The position numbers were made by a program, and so were the translations under genes. A DNA stretch of 55,710 bases. It comes from an uncultured Roseburia sp. Its GTDB lineage: Bacteria; Bacillota; Clostridia; Lachnospirales; Lachnospiraceae. The stretch is from NCBI GenBank assembly GCA_945787015.1, contig CALZGM010000023.1, positions 1 to 55,710 on the forward strand. The letters run 5' to 3'. This document shows, one piece after another, positions 33,227 through 41,672 of this stretch; position 1 is the first letter of the stretch, and every line of letters begins with the position of its first letter. Below the pieces are notes generated by a model, which did not search any database, was not told the origin of the DNA, and saw nothing but the letters and a program-made list of their open reading frames with translations.

Positions 33227-34453
33227 CTAAAAAACTTTATGATGCCCCTCTATCGCTTTTATTACTTCTTCCACCGAATACAGATTATCATATCCATATC
33301 CTACAGCCTTCGTGGTATCATAAATCCTGTTCAGTTCTTTTGCATACTCCTCTTTGCTCATTTCTACCCCATTCCACTCATACTGATAAATCGGATTTCC
33401 TTCACTATCAAATTTTAGATTTGAATTGTCTTCGGCTCCATAATATCCTTGCGCGATTAAGGTCATTTCTTCGTCAATAATGCTGTAAACCAAATCATAA
33501 TACGTATCCATATTGCCATCTGAGTTGCAAAGCAGATTCTCATTCGGAATGTAAGTAAAATTAAGCCGTCCTAACTGAGTCACATGTACTTTTCCATCTG
33601 CGAAGTGCACAATACGACATCCGGATGCCTGGCAATTTCCCACTTCAACAAGCTGCGGAATTTCATCCGCGCTCATGTTAATTAAGGTATAACCATCCTG
33701 ACCTGCTACATCGGAATCCTGCTGTAAATACTGAATATACGCTTCCTGCCACGGTTCTAATGATTGTTCATCTGTAGTCTCATCAGCCACTTTTTTATAT
33801 CCAATAAAATCCTGTGCCGTCTTTATGGTAATCTCCGCTAGTGCTGATGTGGCATCTGAAGACATCTGTTCCTGATAGGTAAAAGTTCCGTCCGCACTTC
33901 CTAAATAATAGCGAATGGTGGAGTGAGGTGTAGCCGCCTGCGGACTTGCGCCAAGATAGTAGCTGATAATTAAAATAATATCATCATAGCCGTCATAGTT
34001 ATAATCTAAAAAAGAGACTGCCTCTACTGCATCAAACTTCTCAGAATTGACATTATCCTCTGTAACACCGGGAAGTCTGGTTAAAACTTTTCCATCCTGT
34101 TCAATGCAAAACGTGGCATCTGCCAATGGATTATCAGAAGTATCCGGCTCATAAGACGCAAAGGTTACCTGTCCAAACGGCTGTAACGTAACATCAAAGG
34201 TCTGATCCTCTATGAGGTCCCCTACACCATATTCTTCCGTTACCGGTTCTTCCTTTGCAATAGACTCTGTCTGGGTATGCTGCTCCTCCTGCATCTGGTT
34301 CTTTTTTGTTCCGCATCCGGTAACAACCACCATCAGAAACAACACACAGATTAAAAGTGCGCACATCGCTGCTCCCCGTAACAAAATTCTGCTAAAAGAC
34401 TCTTCTCTCATTCTCTTCTCGTCCATTTCCTCTACCATCCTTAACCAAAACAT
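33227..34453 (-). CDS. Secreted lipoprotein with a Ca-binding-like repeat, third gene of an ECF operon
   Basis: About 408 residues. A long N-terminal positively charged region precedes a hydrophobic helix ending in lipobox VTGC, so it is exported and lipid-anchored. A Gln/Glu/Thr-rich linker follows. The segment FLDYNYDGYDDIILIISYY resembles the DxNxDGxxD calcium loop of FG-GAP/VCBS domains. The last 80 residues contain YEWNGVEMSKEEYAKELNRIYD. It lies 3 nt after the anti-sigma gene, so it is probably controlled by, or reports to, the ECF system. Starts at codons 6 and 10 have comparable ribosome sites. Confidence 0.7.
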   Translation of the reverse strand: MFWLRMVEEMDEKRMREESFSRILLRGAAMCALLICVLFLMVVVTGCGTKKNQMQEEQHTQTESIAKEEPVTEEYGVGDLIEDQTFDVTLQPFGQVTFASYEPDTSDNPLADATFCIEQDGKVLTRLPGVTEDNVNSEKFDAVEAVSFLDYNYDGYDDIILIISYYLGASPQAATPHSTIRYYLGSADGTFTYQEQMSSDATSALAEITIKTAQDFIGYKKVADETTDEQSLEPWQEAYIQYLQQDSDVAGQDGYTLINMSADEIPQLVEVGNCQASGCRIVHFADGKVHVTQLGRLNFTYIPNENLLCNSDGNMDTYYDLVYSIIDEEMTLIAQGYYGAEDNSNLKFDSEGNPIYQYEWNGVEMSKEEYAKELNRIYDTTKAVGYGYDNLYSVEEVIKAIEGHHKVF

Positions 34454-34456
34454 TCT

Positions 34457-35398
34457 TTATGGAAGCGAATCGCCCCGCATATCCGGTACTTTTACCGATT
34501 TCAATATGGAAAAATCAATTGCATCCGCAATTGCTTCTAAATCATCTTCTGTCATCCCCTGTTCCCTGCCTGCAAGAACATTCAGCATAACAAAGCACTC
34601 CTCAAAATCTGCATAAATCAATGCCTTATTTGATCCTAATGCTAAAATAACCGTTTCGCCTCCGGCAGTTGTATATGGAATCTCTTGATAATTTAGTGCA
34701 TCTCCAATATTTAATACCACCTCATCAAACGTGCCTTTTACCGTCCGCCTGAATTGAAAAGATGTAAGTCCGCATCCCACCAATTCTATTTCTCCATCAA
34801 ACTGAAATGTACCATCTTCATAAATGTATGCCCAGCACGTTTGTCCCGGCATAAACTCGCCACCCACACGATATGCTAATTCCTCCGGGTTTACTGTATT
34901 TAAAGTTGTATGTAGTCTTAACTGATATTTGTTTACAATTTCATCCAGTTTATCTCTCATTTCAGCTGAGTAAACATTATACCAAAAATATTGCTCACCA
35001 AAATCCGGAATACTATTTTCAACTTCCGCTATCACAGTTCCATCCGTATCATAACTATTAAGAAAGGTTTGCCACTCATTCAAAGCTTGCATTTCCGGAC
35101 TATCAGCATAACCTGATAATCCAATCATATCCACTTCTTCCTCAATCATTACGAATTCTGAATTTTCTGTACTTGGTATAGGATATTCTATCTTTGTTTT
35201 TGGTAATAATAAATCTTTTATCCCTAACCATTCAGCAGCCATGGTTGCAAGCGGAAGAAAAAGTACCAGACAAAGACACGCTGCTACCACTCCACTAATG
35301 ACTCGAAATGGTCTTATTCTCTTCTTCTGCGATTCAGCCAAATCCAGATACTCATCTGCCACATAGGAAAAAGCATCGTTCAGTTTTCTGCTTTTCAA
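34457..35398 (-). CDS. Putative membrane anti-sigma factor
   Basis: A 313-residue single-pass membrane protein: about 33 cytoplasmic residues (LNDAFSYVADEYLDLAESQKKRI), one helix at about 34-54, then a large extracytoplasmic domain of unknown type. The start is TTG at 35398, overlapping the sigma factor's TGA stop, and GGAGGG lies 10 nt upstream; this tight overlap and membrane layout are typical of sigma/anti-sigma pairs. The cytoplasmic segment would bind the sigma factor until a signal arrives. A classical zinc HxxxCxxC anti-sigma motif is absent, so the assignment relies on context. Confidence 0.7.
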   Translation of the reverse strand: MKSRKLNDAFSYVADEYLDLAESQKKRIRPFRVISGVVAACLCLVLFLPLATMAAEWLGIKDLLLPKTKIEYPIPSTENSEFVMIEEEVDMIGLSGYADSPEMQALNEWQTFLNSYDTDGTVIAEVENSIPDFGEQYFWYNVYSAEMRDKLDEIVNKYQLRLHTTLNTVNPEELAYRVGGEFMPGQTCWAYIYEDGTFQFDGEIELVGCGLTSFQFRRTVKGTFDEVVLNIGDALNYQEIPYTTAGGETVILALGSNKALIYADFEECFVMLNVLAGREQGMTEDDLEAIADAIDFSILKSVKVPDMRGDSLP

Positions 35399-35943
35399 AA
35401 CACCACGCCCTCCTTTTCCAAATACTTTTTTAGTTTTGCCCTGTTCTTAGACAAAATATATTTGATTTGCCGCGCTGATAGAGCATATTCTTTTGCCAGC
35501 TCGTCAATAGAATGCGAATAGTAATAACGGGCAACAAATACGGCACAGCTTTTTGCATCAAGCGTGCCAAGAAAGCGGTTTAGCACCAGACCGATTTCCT
35601 TTGCCTCCCATACACTTTCTACGTTGTTTCTCATGTCAGGTATACATTCATCCAGTTCCACTAGCTGTGCCTGTCGCTTTCCCGCCGTTTTATAATCGAG
35701 TCGGTCAAAGGACAGATTTCTCGTAATCCTTGACAAAAAATGCTTCAGATTATCCGGTCTTGTGGGCGGAATTGCATTCCATGCTCCCATGTAGGTATCA
35801 TTTAAGATTTCTTCCACATCGCTGACATTTCGTAGAATATGATACGCGACCTGGCTTAAATAGGCACTATATTTCTCTTTCGTTTCTTTAATTGCACGCT
35901 CAGAGCGTGCGAAGAACAGTTCAATAATTCGGGTGTCTTCCAT
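35395..35943 (-). CDS. ECF-type RNA polymerase sigma factor (module A)
   Basis: A 182-residue sigma-70 family protein with region 2 (YHILRNVSDVEEILNDTYMGAWNAIPP) and region 4 (HSIDELAKEYALSARQIKYILSKNRAKLKKYL), joined by LKHFLSRITRNLSFDRLDYK. It directs RNA polymerase to a small regulon in response to an envelope signal. Downstream come an anti-sigma-like membrane protein and a lipoprotein. It is clearly paralogous to the sigma gene of module B just upstream: the shared blocks NDTY-x2-AW-x-A-x-PP-x-RP and ITRN/IARN are visible by eye. Confidence 0.9.
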   Translation of the reverse strand: MEDTRIIELFFARSERAIKETKEKYSAYLSQVAYHILRNVSDVEEILNDTYMGAWNAIPPTRPDNLKHFLSRITRNLSFDRLDYKTAGKRQAQLVELDECIPDMRNNVESVWEAKEIGLVLNRFLGTLDAKSCAVFVARYYYSHSIDELAKEYALSARQIKYILSKNRAKLKKYLEKEGVVF

Positions 35944-35979
35944 CTTAGTCTAACCTTACGTAAAGTTTGTTATAATAAT

Positions 35980-36008
35980 ATAGTAGGCAAAAAAGTGTGT
36001 AAGGACAA
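35980..36008 (-). promoter_or_regulatory. Promoter of the module A sigma gene
   Basis: TTGTCC (36003-36008), 17-bp spacer and TACTAT (35980-35985), read on the minus strand; leader of about 30 nt. Confidence 0.6.
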
Positions 36009-36037
36009 TCTTTTTTAAAAATAAGTGGACAGATTTA

Positions 36038-36820
36038 TTACGGTAAATCTATAGCATCCTGTGGTGCAATGACTGTAAATGTGTTCAGCATTGCCCGAAA
36101 ACGCATTCCGGCTCCCTCTGTTGCTTCCATAAAATATCGAAGGATAATATGGTATGTCCCCTGCTGCCCATTTTTACAAAAATAATGCTCCTCGATAGCA
36201 GAGTCCCATGCAAAACCGGCATAAGCCTCATAATACAGGCGTGGTGGCTCTGTGCTACGCACTATTTCAGTAATGGTTTCCCAATCACCTTCCATTTGCT
36301 CCCTAGCCTCTTTCGCAGCAGTTTCAGGTAAAACATCCGGCAGTTCTATAATTACCATCTCAATCGCCGGAAGCAAAGAATCCGTCGCCTCAATTGGGCG
36401 GATATAGAAGATTCCCTCTTCTTCCGTCATAGTGTATTGTTCTGTATCCACATAAATAGCAAACCCCGGTGTATCAGCTTCCGGTTCTTTTCCTTGTGCC
36501 GAATGCGCTACTTCTTCCGTAAGACCTTCCGGTGTTATGGTAATCTCTTTTGGAGGAAATAGAATTTCAATCATCCTGGTTACCTGTTCCTGTACACGTT
36601 CTACGACTGCGGCCCCTGCCGGTGTCTGAAAGAACCATACACTCATAAGTGCAATGATTAATACCGCCACAAACCTGAGCATTTTTATCTGATATCTTCG
36701 TCTTTTTCTTGCAACGTGTGACTTCTTTTCTCGCTTTTTAAGTAAGGACTCCGGAGCCGCATTGACAATATATTTGTCATCTACCATACCGAATACATTT
36801 AAAAGTCGTTCTTCTTTCAT
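36038..36820 (-). CDS. Putative membrane anti-sigma factor (module B)
   Basis: A 260-residue single-pass protein with a very basic cytoplasmic stretch KKREKKSHVARKRRRYQIK before the helix (about 48-63), then an extracytoplasmic domain rich in acidic residues (ITITPEGLTEEVAH, EGIFYIRPIEAT). The first 45 residues, LNVFGMVDDKYIVNAAPESLL, are the probable sigma-binding part. Its ATG overlaps the sigma stop (ATGA). It resembles the module A anti-sigma in layout but not clearly in sequence. No zinc motif is seen. Confidence 0.72.
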   Translation of the reverse strand: MKEERLLNVFGMVDDKYIVNAAPESLLKKREKKSHVARKRRRYQIKMLRFVAVLIIALMSVWFFQTPAGAAVVERVQEQVTRMIEILFPPKEITITPEGLTEEVAHSAQGKEPEADTPGFAIYVDTEQYTMTEEEGIFYIRPIEATDSLLPAIEMVIIELPDVLPETAAKEAREQMEGDWETITEIVRSTEPPRLYYEAYAGFAWDSAIEEHYFCKNGQQGTYHIILRYFMEATEGAGMRFRAMLNTFTVIAPQDAIDLP

Positions 36821-37377
36821 AGTGCGATACCCTCCCCCTCCAAAAGCTGTTTCAGTTCATTTCTGGAACGTAACAGAGACATTTTCACTTTGCTTTCACT
36901 CATCTCAAAGTCTCTTGCAATTTCTTTAACGGAATTTAAATACCAGTAGCGGCGCATAAATATATTACGTCTTTCCTCTGACAATCCTGATAAGAACTGA
37001 TTGAAAATGTCAGCCAAACTCAAGTCATCAATTACCTGCTCCGTACTCACAGCAGACGGGATACACTCTTGTAACTCCTCTAGTACAAGCGGCACCTGAC
37101 CTGCGCTGCGCTTGTCTGCATTGTTATACTTGTATCGGTTTAGAGAAATATTACGTGCAATTTTACCGAGAAATGTCACCAGGCGGTTCGGACGGTGCGG
37201 CGGCATTGCTTCCCATGCCTTTAAGTAGGTGTCGTTTACACATTCTCTGCTGTCTTCCTCATCATACAGGATGTTGTAAGCTATATAATGGCAATATCTG
37301 CCATATTTTTTATCTGTTTCAGATATTGCAGTTTCGGAACGTTTCCAATACAAATCGATTATCTGTTTGTCGTCCAT
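36817..37377 (-). CDS. ECF-type RNA polymerase sigma factor (module B)
   Basis: A 186-residue sigma factor. Region 2 is YNILYDEEDSRECVNDTYLKAWEAMPP and region 4 is NSVKEIARDFEMSESKVKMSLLRSRNELKQLL. The start at 37377 is set by AAGGAG nine bases upstream. It is a paralogue of the module A sigma factor on the same strand, separated by the anti-sigma gene and 94 bp. A short leader hairpin precedes it. Confidence 0.9.
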   Translation of the reverse strand: MDDKQIIDLYWKRSETAISETDKKYGRYCHYIAYNILYDEEDSRECVNDTYLKAWEAMPPHRPNRLVTFLGKIARNISLNRYKYNNADKRSAGQVPLVLEELQECIPSAVSTEQVIDDLSLADIFNQFLSGLSEERRNIFMRRYWYLNSVKEIARDFEMSESKVKMSLLRSRNELKQLLEGEGIAL

Positions 37378-37398
37378 GACAGAAAACTCCTTTCTCAT

Positions 37399-37425
37399 GT
37401 ATTAAGGTCTCTCACTTTAATACAC
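37399..37425 (-). promoter_or_regulatory. Leader hairpin before the module B sigma gene
   Basis: Arms TGTATTAAAGT and ACCTTAATACA (one G-T-type pair) around a 5-nt loop end 21 bases before the start codon. No clear promoter was found upstream of it. Role unknown. Confidence 0.4.
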
Positions 37426-37485
37426 AACAAATGATCTGGTTTGGTCACAATTTTTCTATGGTTTTTCAAAATATTTCTATTAAAC

Positions 37486-37520
37486 AGAAAAAGCAGCTAA
37501 GCACCACATGCCTAACCGCT
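37486..37520 (-). terminator. Terminator of the copper operon
   Basis: Minus strand AGCGGTTAGGC pairs with GCTTAGCTGCT using three G-T pairs, followed by TTTTTC; it starts 17 nt after the copA stop. Confidence 0.75.
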
Positions 37521-37536
37521 TATATCTGTCATTTCA

Positions 37537-37746
37537 TTATTGAATATCCGTCACCTGATAGCCCTGGTCGGTAACCGCTTGCTTTAGCACATCGTCTGAA
37601 ACATCCTTATCAAGTGTTACAACAGCAGTTCCGCTCTGATAACTAACCTCAGCCTTTGTCACACCATCAAGTGCTTCGAGAGCTTTTTTTGTGTGCATTT
37701 CGCAGTGTCCGCACATCATACCTTCGATTTTTAATGTCTTTTCCAT
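37537..37746 (-). CDS. copZ: Possible independently translated CopZ copper chaperone (internal start in copA)
   Basis: Within the copA frame, ATG at 37746 is preceded by AAAAGGAG with a 9-nt spacer, a perfect ribosome site. Translation from there gives a 69-residue protein MEKTLKIEGMMCGHCEMHT and onward, exactly the length and fold of free CopZ. The bases of the ribosome site encode the linker residues EKE. The stop codon that would normally end copA before this point is absent, so copZ looks fused to copA by loss of a stop while its own start was kept. Both long and short products may be made. Confidence 0.6.
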   Translation of the reverse strand: MEKTLKIEGMMCGHCEMHTKKALEALDGVTKAEVSYQSGTAVVTLDKDVSDDVLKQAVTDQGYQVTDIQ

Positions 37747-40065
37747 AGATTTTATCTCCTTTTCCGTTGTGGTTTTTAATTTATTTTTGATTTTATAATC
37801 CCGCTTGGAATCATGCATCCGAAAGAAATTCAAACGTAGTGCATTGGTGACTACACTAAAACTGGATAAACTCATGGCTGCCGCAGCGAACATTGGATTT
37901 AGCTGCCAGCCCAGCACACCGATAAATACGCCTGCCGCCAGCGGAATACCAATAATGTTGTAGATAAATGCCCAAAACAGGTTCTCATGAATATTGCGCA
38001 GCGTTGCACGACTCAAACGAATGGCTGCGGGAACATCGGACAGGCGGCTTTTCATCAGTACCACATCTGCTGCATCAATCGCAACATCTGCACCTGCACC
38101 AATGGCGACACCGATATCGGCACTTGTCAGTGCCGGAGCGTCATTGATGCCATCACCAACCATAATCACCTTTCCTTTTTGCTGCAGTTTACGGATTACG
38201 CTTTCCTTACCATCAGGAAGTACTCCGGCAATTACTTCATCCACACCTACCTTTGCCCCGATAGCTTTCGCTGTGCGCTCGTTATCTCCGGTCAGCATCA
38301 CTACATGGATGCCCATATTCTGCATTTCTTTCACTGCCTTGGGGCTGTCCTCTTTGATGGTATCCGCTACGGCAATGATACCGCAAAGCTCATCATCGCA
38401 GGCAAAAAACAATGGTGTCTTTCCTTCCTCCGAAAGCTGCTCGGACTTTGCTTTTATCTCATCCGACACCTGCATTTGTCCGCTGATAAACTGATAGCTG
38501 CCTCCATACAAAACCTTACCATCAAGAAATGCAGTTAGTCCGTTTCCCGGCAATGCTCTAAACTGCTCCACTTCTTCTGCTGTCAACCCAGTTTCACTGG
38601 CCCTTTGATTAATTGCCCGTGCCAGCGGGTGCTCACTTTTTTTCTCAAGCGCATAGGCTATTGACAATAGTTCTGTTTCGCTCCTGCCGTTTACCGGAAT
38701 TATATCCGTAACCTTTGGTTCTCCTCTGGTAATCGTTCCGGTCTTATCAAGTGCCACAATCTGTGTCTTTCCGGTTTCCTCCAAAGACACAGCCGTCTTG
38801 AAAAGAATTCCATTCTTTGCCCCCATTCCGTTACCCACCATGATGGCAACCGGAGTAGCAAGACCCAGCGCACACGGACAGCTAATCACCAATACGGAAA
38901 TGCCTCGTGCCAGGGCAAAACCTACTGTCTGTCCTGCGAGAAGCCATACAATAACCGTTATCACCGCAATTGTGATAACAGCAGGGACAAATACGCCTGA
39001 CACCTTGTCTGCAATCTTAGCAATCGGTGCTTTTGTTGCAGCCGCGTCGCTGACCATCTGAATAATTTGTGAGAGCGTAGTATCTTCCCCTACTCTTGTT
39101 GCTTCACAGCGTATATAGCCCGATTGATTCAATGTTCCTGCAGAAACCACACTCCCGGCTGCTTTGTCTACAGGAATACTCTCCCCTGTTAAAGTGGATT
39201 CATCTACTGCGCTGTTTCCATCTAAAACTGTTCCGTCCACAGGAATATTTTCACCGGGACGCACGACAAAGACATCACCTTTTTCTACCTGCTCGATTGG
39301 CACAGTTATTTCAGCACCATCCCGCAGAAGCGTGGCAGTCTTTGGAGCCAGTTTCATCAGACTCTTCAATGCATCGGTGGTTTTACCTTTTGAACGTGCC
39401 TCAAGCATTTTCCCTAAAGTTATCAGCGCAAGAATCGTGGCAGCAGATTCAAAGTAAAACTCGTGCATATAGGCCATCACTGCATCGGTATTGCCCTTAA
39501 CCTGCGCATCCGTCATGGCAAACAGCGCAAATGTACTGTAAATGAAAGCTGCCGCAGAGCCTAATGCGACCAATGCGTCCATATTCGGAGCGCGGTGCCA
39601 TAAGCTCTTAAATCCGCTAATAAAAAACTTCTGATTAATGACCATAATAACAACCGTTAGCAAAAGCTGCAAAAGTCCCATGGCCACATGATTGTCAGCA
39701 AAAAATGATGACAAAGGCCAGCCCCACATCATATGCCCCATGGAAACATACATAAGTACAATCCAAAAGCCCAAAGAGGTAATTAACCGTTTTTTCAATA
39801 CAGGAGTTTCCCTGTCTTTTAGTGCATCCTCGTCGGAGAATAACTGTGTATTTTGATTTTTATTTCCTTTTTTTTGCGCTGCTTCATATCCGGCATCACG
39901 AACTGCCGCTATGATTTCCTCGGCGGATGCAGTTCCCTCCACACCCATGGAATTGGTCAAAAGACTCACCGAACAAGAGGTTACTCCTTTCACACCCGAT
40001 ACCGCTTTTTCCACCCGCGCAGTACAGGCGGCACAGCTCATACCGGTTACTGTATATTGCTCCAT
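37537..40065 (-). CDS. copA: Copper-exporting P1B ATPase CopA with a fused C-terminal CopZ domain
   Basis: The protein has 842 residues. An N-terminal HMA domain has the Cu+ motif GMSCAAC. The P-type core shows TGES, the intramembrane CPC (ISCPCALGLATP), DKTGT phosphorylation Asp, HP in EHPLAR and GDGINDAP, and ends with MSLSSFSVVTNALRLNFF. A flexible linker (about 753-773) and a complete second HMA domain with GMMCGHC follow. CopA pumps Cu+ out of the cell. The fused domain would be the chaperone that delivers copper. It lies 21 nt downstream of csoR under the same promoter. A C-terminal HMA is uncommon; see the internal start entry. Confidence 0.95.
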   Translation of the reverse strand: MEQYTVTGMSCAACTARVEKAVSGVKGVTSCSVSLLTNSMGVEGTASAEEIIAAVRDAGYEAAQKKGNKNQNTQLFSDEDALKDRETPVLKKRLITSLGFWIVLMYVSMGHMMWGWPLSSFFADNHVAMGLLQLLLTVVIMVINQKFFISGFKSLWHRAPNMDALVALGSAAAFIYSTFALFAMTDAQVKGNTDAVMAYMHEFYFESAATILALITLGKMLEARSKGKTTDALKSLMKLAPKTATLLRDGAEITVPIEQVEKGDVFVVRPGENIPVDGTVLDGNSAVDESTLTGESIPVDKAAGSVVSAGTLNQSGYIRCEATRVGEDTTLSQIIQMVSDAAATKAPIAKIADKVSGVFVPAVITIAVITVIVWLLAGQTVGFALARGISVLVISCPCALGLATPVAIMVGNGMGAKNGILFKTAVSLEETGKTQIVALDKTGTITRGEPKVTDIIPVNGRSETELLSIAYALEKKSEHPLARAINQRASETGLTAEEVEQFRALPGNGLTAFLDGKVLYGGSYQFISGQMQVSDEIKAKSEQLSEEGKTPLFFACDDELCGIIAVADTIKEDSPKAVKEMQNMGIHVVMLTGDNERTAKAIGAKVGVDEVIAGVLPDGKESVIRKLQQKGKVIMVGDGINDAPALTSADIGVAIGAGADVAIDAADVVLMKSRLSDVPAAIRLSRATLRNIHENLFWAFIYNIIGIPLAAGVFIGVLGWQLNPMFAAAAMSLSSFSVVTNALRLNFFRMHDSKRDYKIKNKLKTTTEKEIKSMEKTLKIEGMMCGHCEMHTKKALEALDGVTKAEVSYQSGTAVVTLDKDVSDDVLKQAVTDQGYQVTDIQ

Positions 40066-40086
40066 AATTAATTTTTAAAGCCTCCT

Positions 40087-40398
40087 TTATTTCATCAATT
40101 TTTGTAGTGTTACCACTAACTCATCGATCACTTCGTCCTTGCCCTCCCGGATATCTCTGGCAACACAGCCTCTGATATGACTTGCCAGCAGTTCCTTATT
40201 AAAAGCGTTGACCGCAGCATTCACAGCAGCAGACTGAATCAAAATATCCGCACAATAAGCATCTTTTTCTACCATTCCCCGAATCCCACGAATCTGCCCT
40301 TCAATCCGGTTCAGGCGGTGTATTAGTTTTTTTCGTTCTTCCTCTGAGCGGTCTGTTGTTTTTTCATAGCATCCGCATATTTCTTTATCAGGCATCAT
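40087..40398 (-). CDS. csoR: CsoR-family copper-sensing repressor
   Basis: A 103-residue four-helix repressor of the CsoR/DUF156 family. It has the family stretch RLNRIEGQIRGIRGMVE and the Cu(I)-binding Cys-His-Cys set: Cys in AYCADIL, then His and Cys in SHIRGC. It binds DNA when copper is low and falls off on binding Cu(I), releasing the csoR-copA operon. A strong operator lies just downstream of its promoter. The first Met of two is not distinguishable from the second by ribosome site. Confidence 0.95.
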   Translation of the reverse strand: MMPDKEICGCYEKTTDRSEEERKKLIHRLNRIEGQIRGIRGMVEKDAYCADILIQSAAVNAAVNAFNKELLASHIRGCVARDIREGKDEVIDELVVTLQKLMK

Positions 40399-40414
40399 TC
40401 TTTCTCCTTTTCAA

Positions 40415-40465
40415 TATACCCCCACGGGGTATACTTATCATATACCCACATTTAGTATATGTCAA
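40415..40465 (-). promoter_or_regulatory. csoR-copA promoter and CsoR operator
   Basis: Perfect -35 TTGACA (40460-40465), 17-bp spacer and TATGAT (40437-40442). Directly downstream, TATACCCCCACGGGGTATA (40415-40433) matches the known CsoR operator pattern (ATACCCC...GGGGTAT). It covers the transcription start region. Confidence 0.93.
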
Positions 40466-40473
40466 TAGGCGTT

Positions 40474-40510
40474 AAAAAAACAGCGGTCTGATTTCTCATA
40501 CCGCTGTTTT
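40474..40510 (-). terminator. Terminator overlapping the diguanylate cyclase stop codon
   Basis: Minus strand CAGCGG / CCGCTG arms followed by TTTTTTT. The left arm encodes the last residues (Thr-Ala-Val) and the stop TGA lies in the loop side. Confidence 0.85.
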
Positions 40511-41644
40511 CTCCTGCTCCCGATAATACTTTTCCTTTTCCTCATACATTCGCTTATCAATCGCAAGAAGAAAAGCCTCTGTGTCGCCCGTTTCCTCATC
40601 AAAGCGCTCATATCCCATAGAAAGTGACAATTGATACCCGCTTTTCTTTAAAGTATTAAATCGCTCCACATTCTGCTGCACCTTTTGAATCGTATCCACT
40701 ACCACCTCTTCCGATTCTGTACTTAGCAAAACAATAAATTCGTCTCCGGCATATCGAATAGCAATTCCGCAATCCGGTATGGAATCCGAAAGAATCTTTC
40801 CAATATTACGAATTGCATCATCTCCCGCAGAATGTCCAAAGCAGTCATTAATTTTCTTAAAATCATTCACATCCATCATAATTCCATATACAGGCCTTCT
40901 TAGGTTACGCTGCAAATGTTCCAGAATGTTGTCCAGATAACGGCGGTTATAGAGACCGGAAAGCGAATCCGTCAAAGCATTAAGCGATTGCAACTGTAAA
41001 TATACAAAAAGAAATGCCATCGCAACGGCTACCCATCCCAGACTAATTCCATACATCAACCCTTGAATCAGTGTTCCTAATATGCAGGGAATTACAAAAT
41101 AAGCAGTCGGGAAATCCTGTACATGCAAGCTCCTTTTTTTTGAATGATCTACTATAAAAATACTGTAAAGGAAGTAGAAAAATAGGAATCCGTAATTTAG
41201 AAAAGAAAATCTTCCCCTGCTATAAATGTTCTCCTCTGAAATTGCAAACAAAAGATTACAACCTAATAAATCCATCACGCATAACATGATATCTACCAAA
41301 AATGGGAGAAACAGGAAATATATTCTTTTTCTGTTTAAGCTGTTATAAATCCGAAGTTCTACATACAGGCACCAGAAAAAACCGACTCCACAGGTTAATA
41401 TAAAGCATAAGCTATTCAGTATATATGAGAGCGCAATACTCCCCGGGAACAGCTTACCATCGACCAAAAACGATAAGGTTTCAACTGTACAGCCTCCAAT
41501 CGTCATCCAAACCATAGCATCGAATAAGCGCTCTCTGCGGCCTTTTTTCTTAATACTTTGAAAACGCATCAAAAGTAAATATGCCATGAGCGTAATTCCT
41601 ATTCCATTTACAATTAATATTTCCTGTAGGTTTATGGTATTCAA
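40496..41644 (-). CDS. Membrane diguanylate cyclase (GGDEF domain)
   Basis: A 382-residue protein with about seven hydrophobic helices in residues 1-215 and a GGDEF domain to the end. The active motif reads RYAGDEFIVLL (AGDEF, an accepted active variant) with the metal Asp in MMDVNDFKKINDCFGH. It makes c-di-GMP at the membrane. The TTG start at 41644 follows AAGGAAGG. The adjacent upstream gene encodes the opposing phosphodiesterase, so synthesis and breakdown are co-encoded. Confidence 0.9.
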   Translation of the reverse strand: MNTINLQEILIVNGIGITLMAYLLLMRFQSIKKKGRRERLFDAMVWMTIGGCTVETLSFLVDGKLFPGSIALSYILNSLCFILTCGVGFFWCLYVELRIYNSLNRKRIYFLFLPFLVDIMLCVMDLLGCNLLFAISEENIYSRGRFSFLNYGFLFFYFLYSIFIVDHSKKRSLHVQDFPTAYFVIPCILGTLIQGLMYGISLGWVAVAMAFLFVYLQLQSLNALTDSLSGLYNRRYLDNILEHLQRNLRRPVYGIMMDVNDFKKINDCFGHSAGDDAIRNIGKILSDSIPDCGIAIRYAGDEFIVLLSTESEEVVVDTIQKVQQNVERFNTLKKSGYQLSLSMGYERFDEETGDTEAFLLAIDKRMYEEKEKYYREQEKTAV

Positions 41645-41672
41645 AATGCTTTTCCTTCCTTAATTGTGTTTT

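Noticed and set aside
37987-38538. Open frames of up to 183 codons on the plus strand opposite copA
   Set aside because: They are antisense to strongly conserved coding sequence, have no ribosome sites and no recognisable domain; the minus-strand gene explains the region. The same applies to plus-strand frames at 29827-30507 and 42147-42677.
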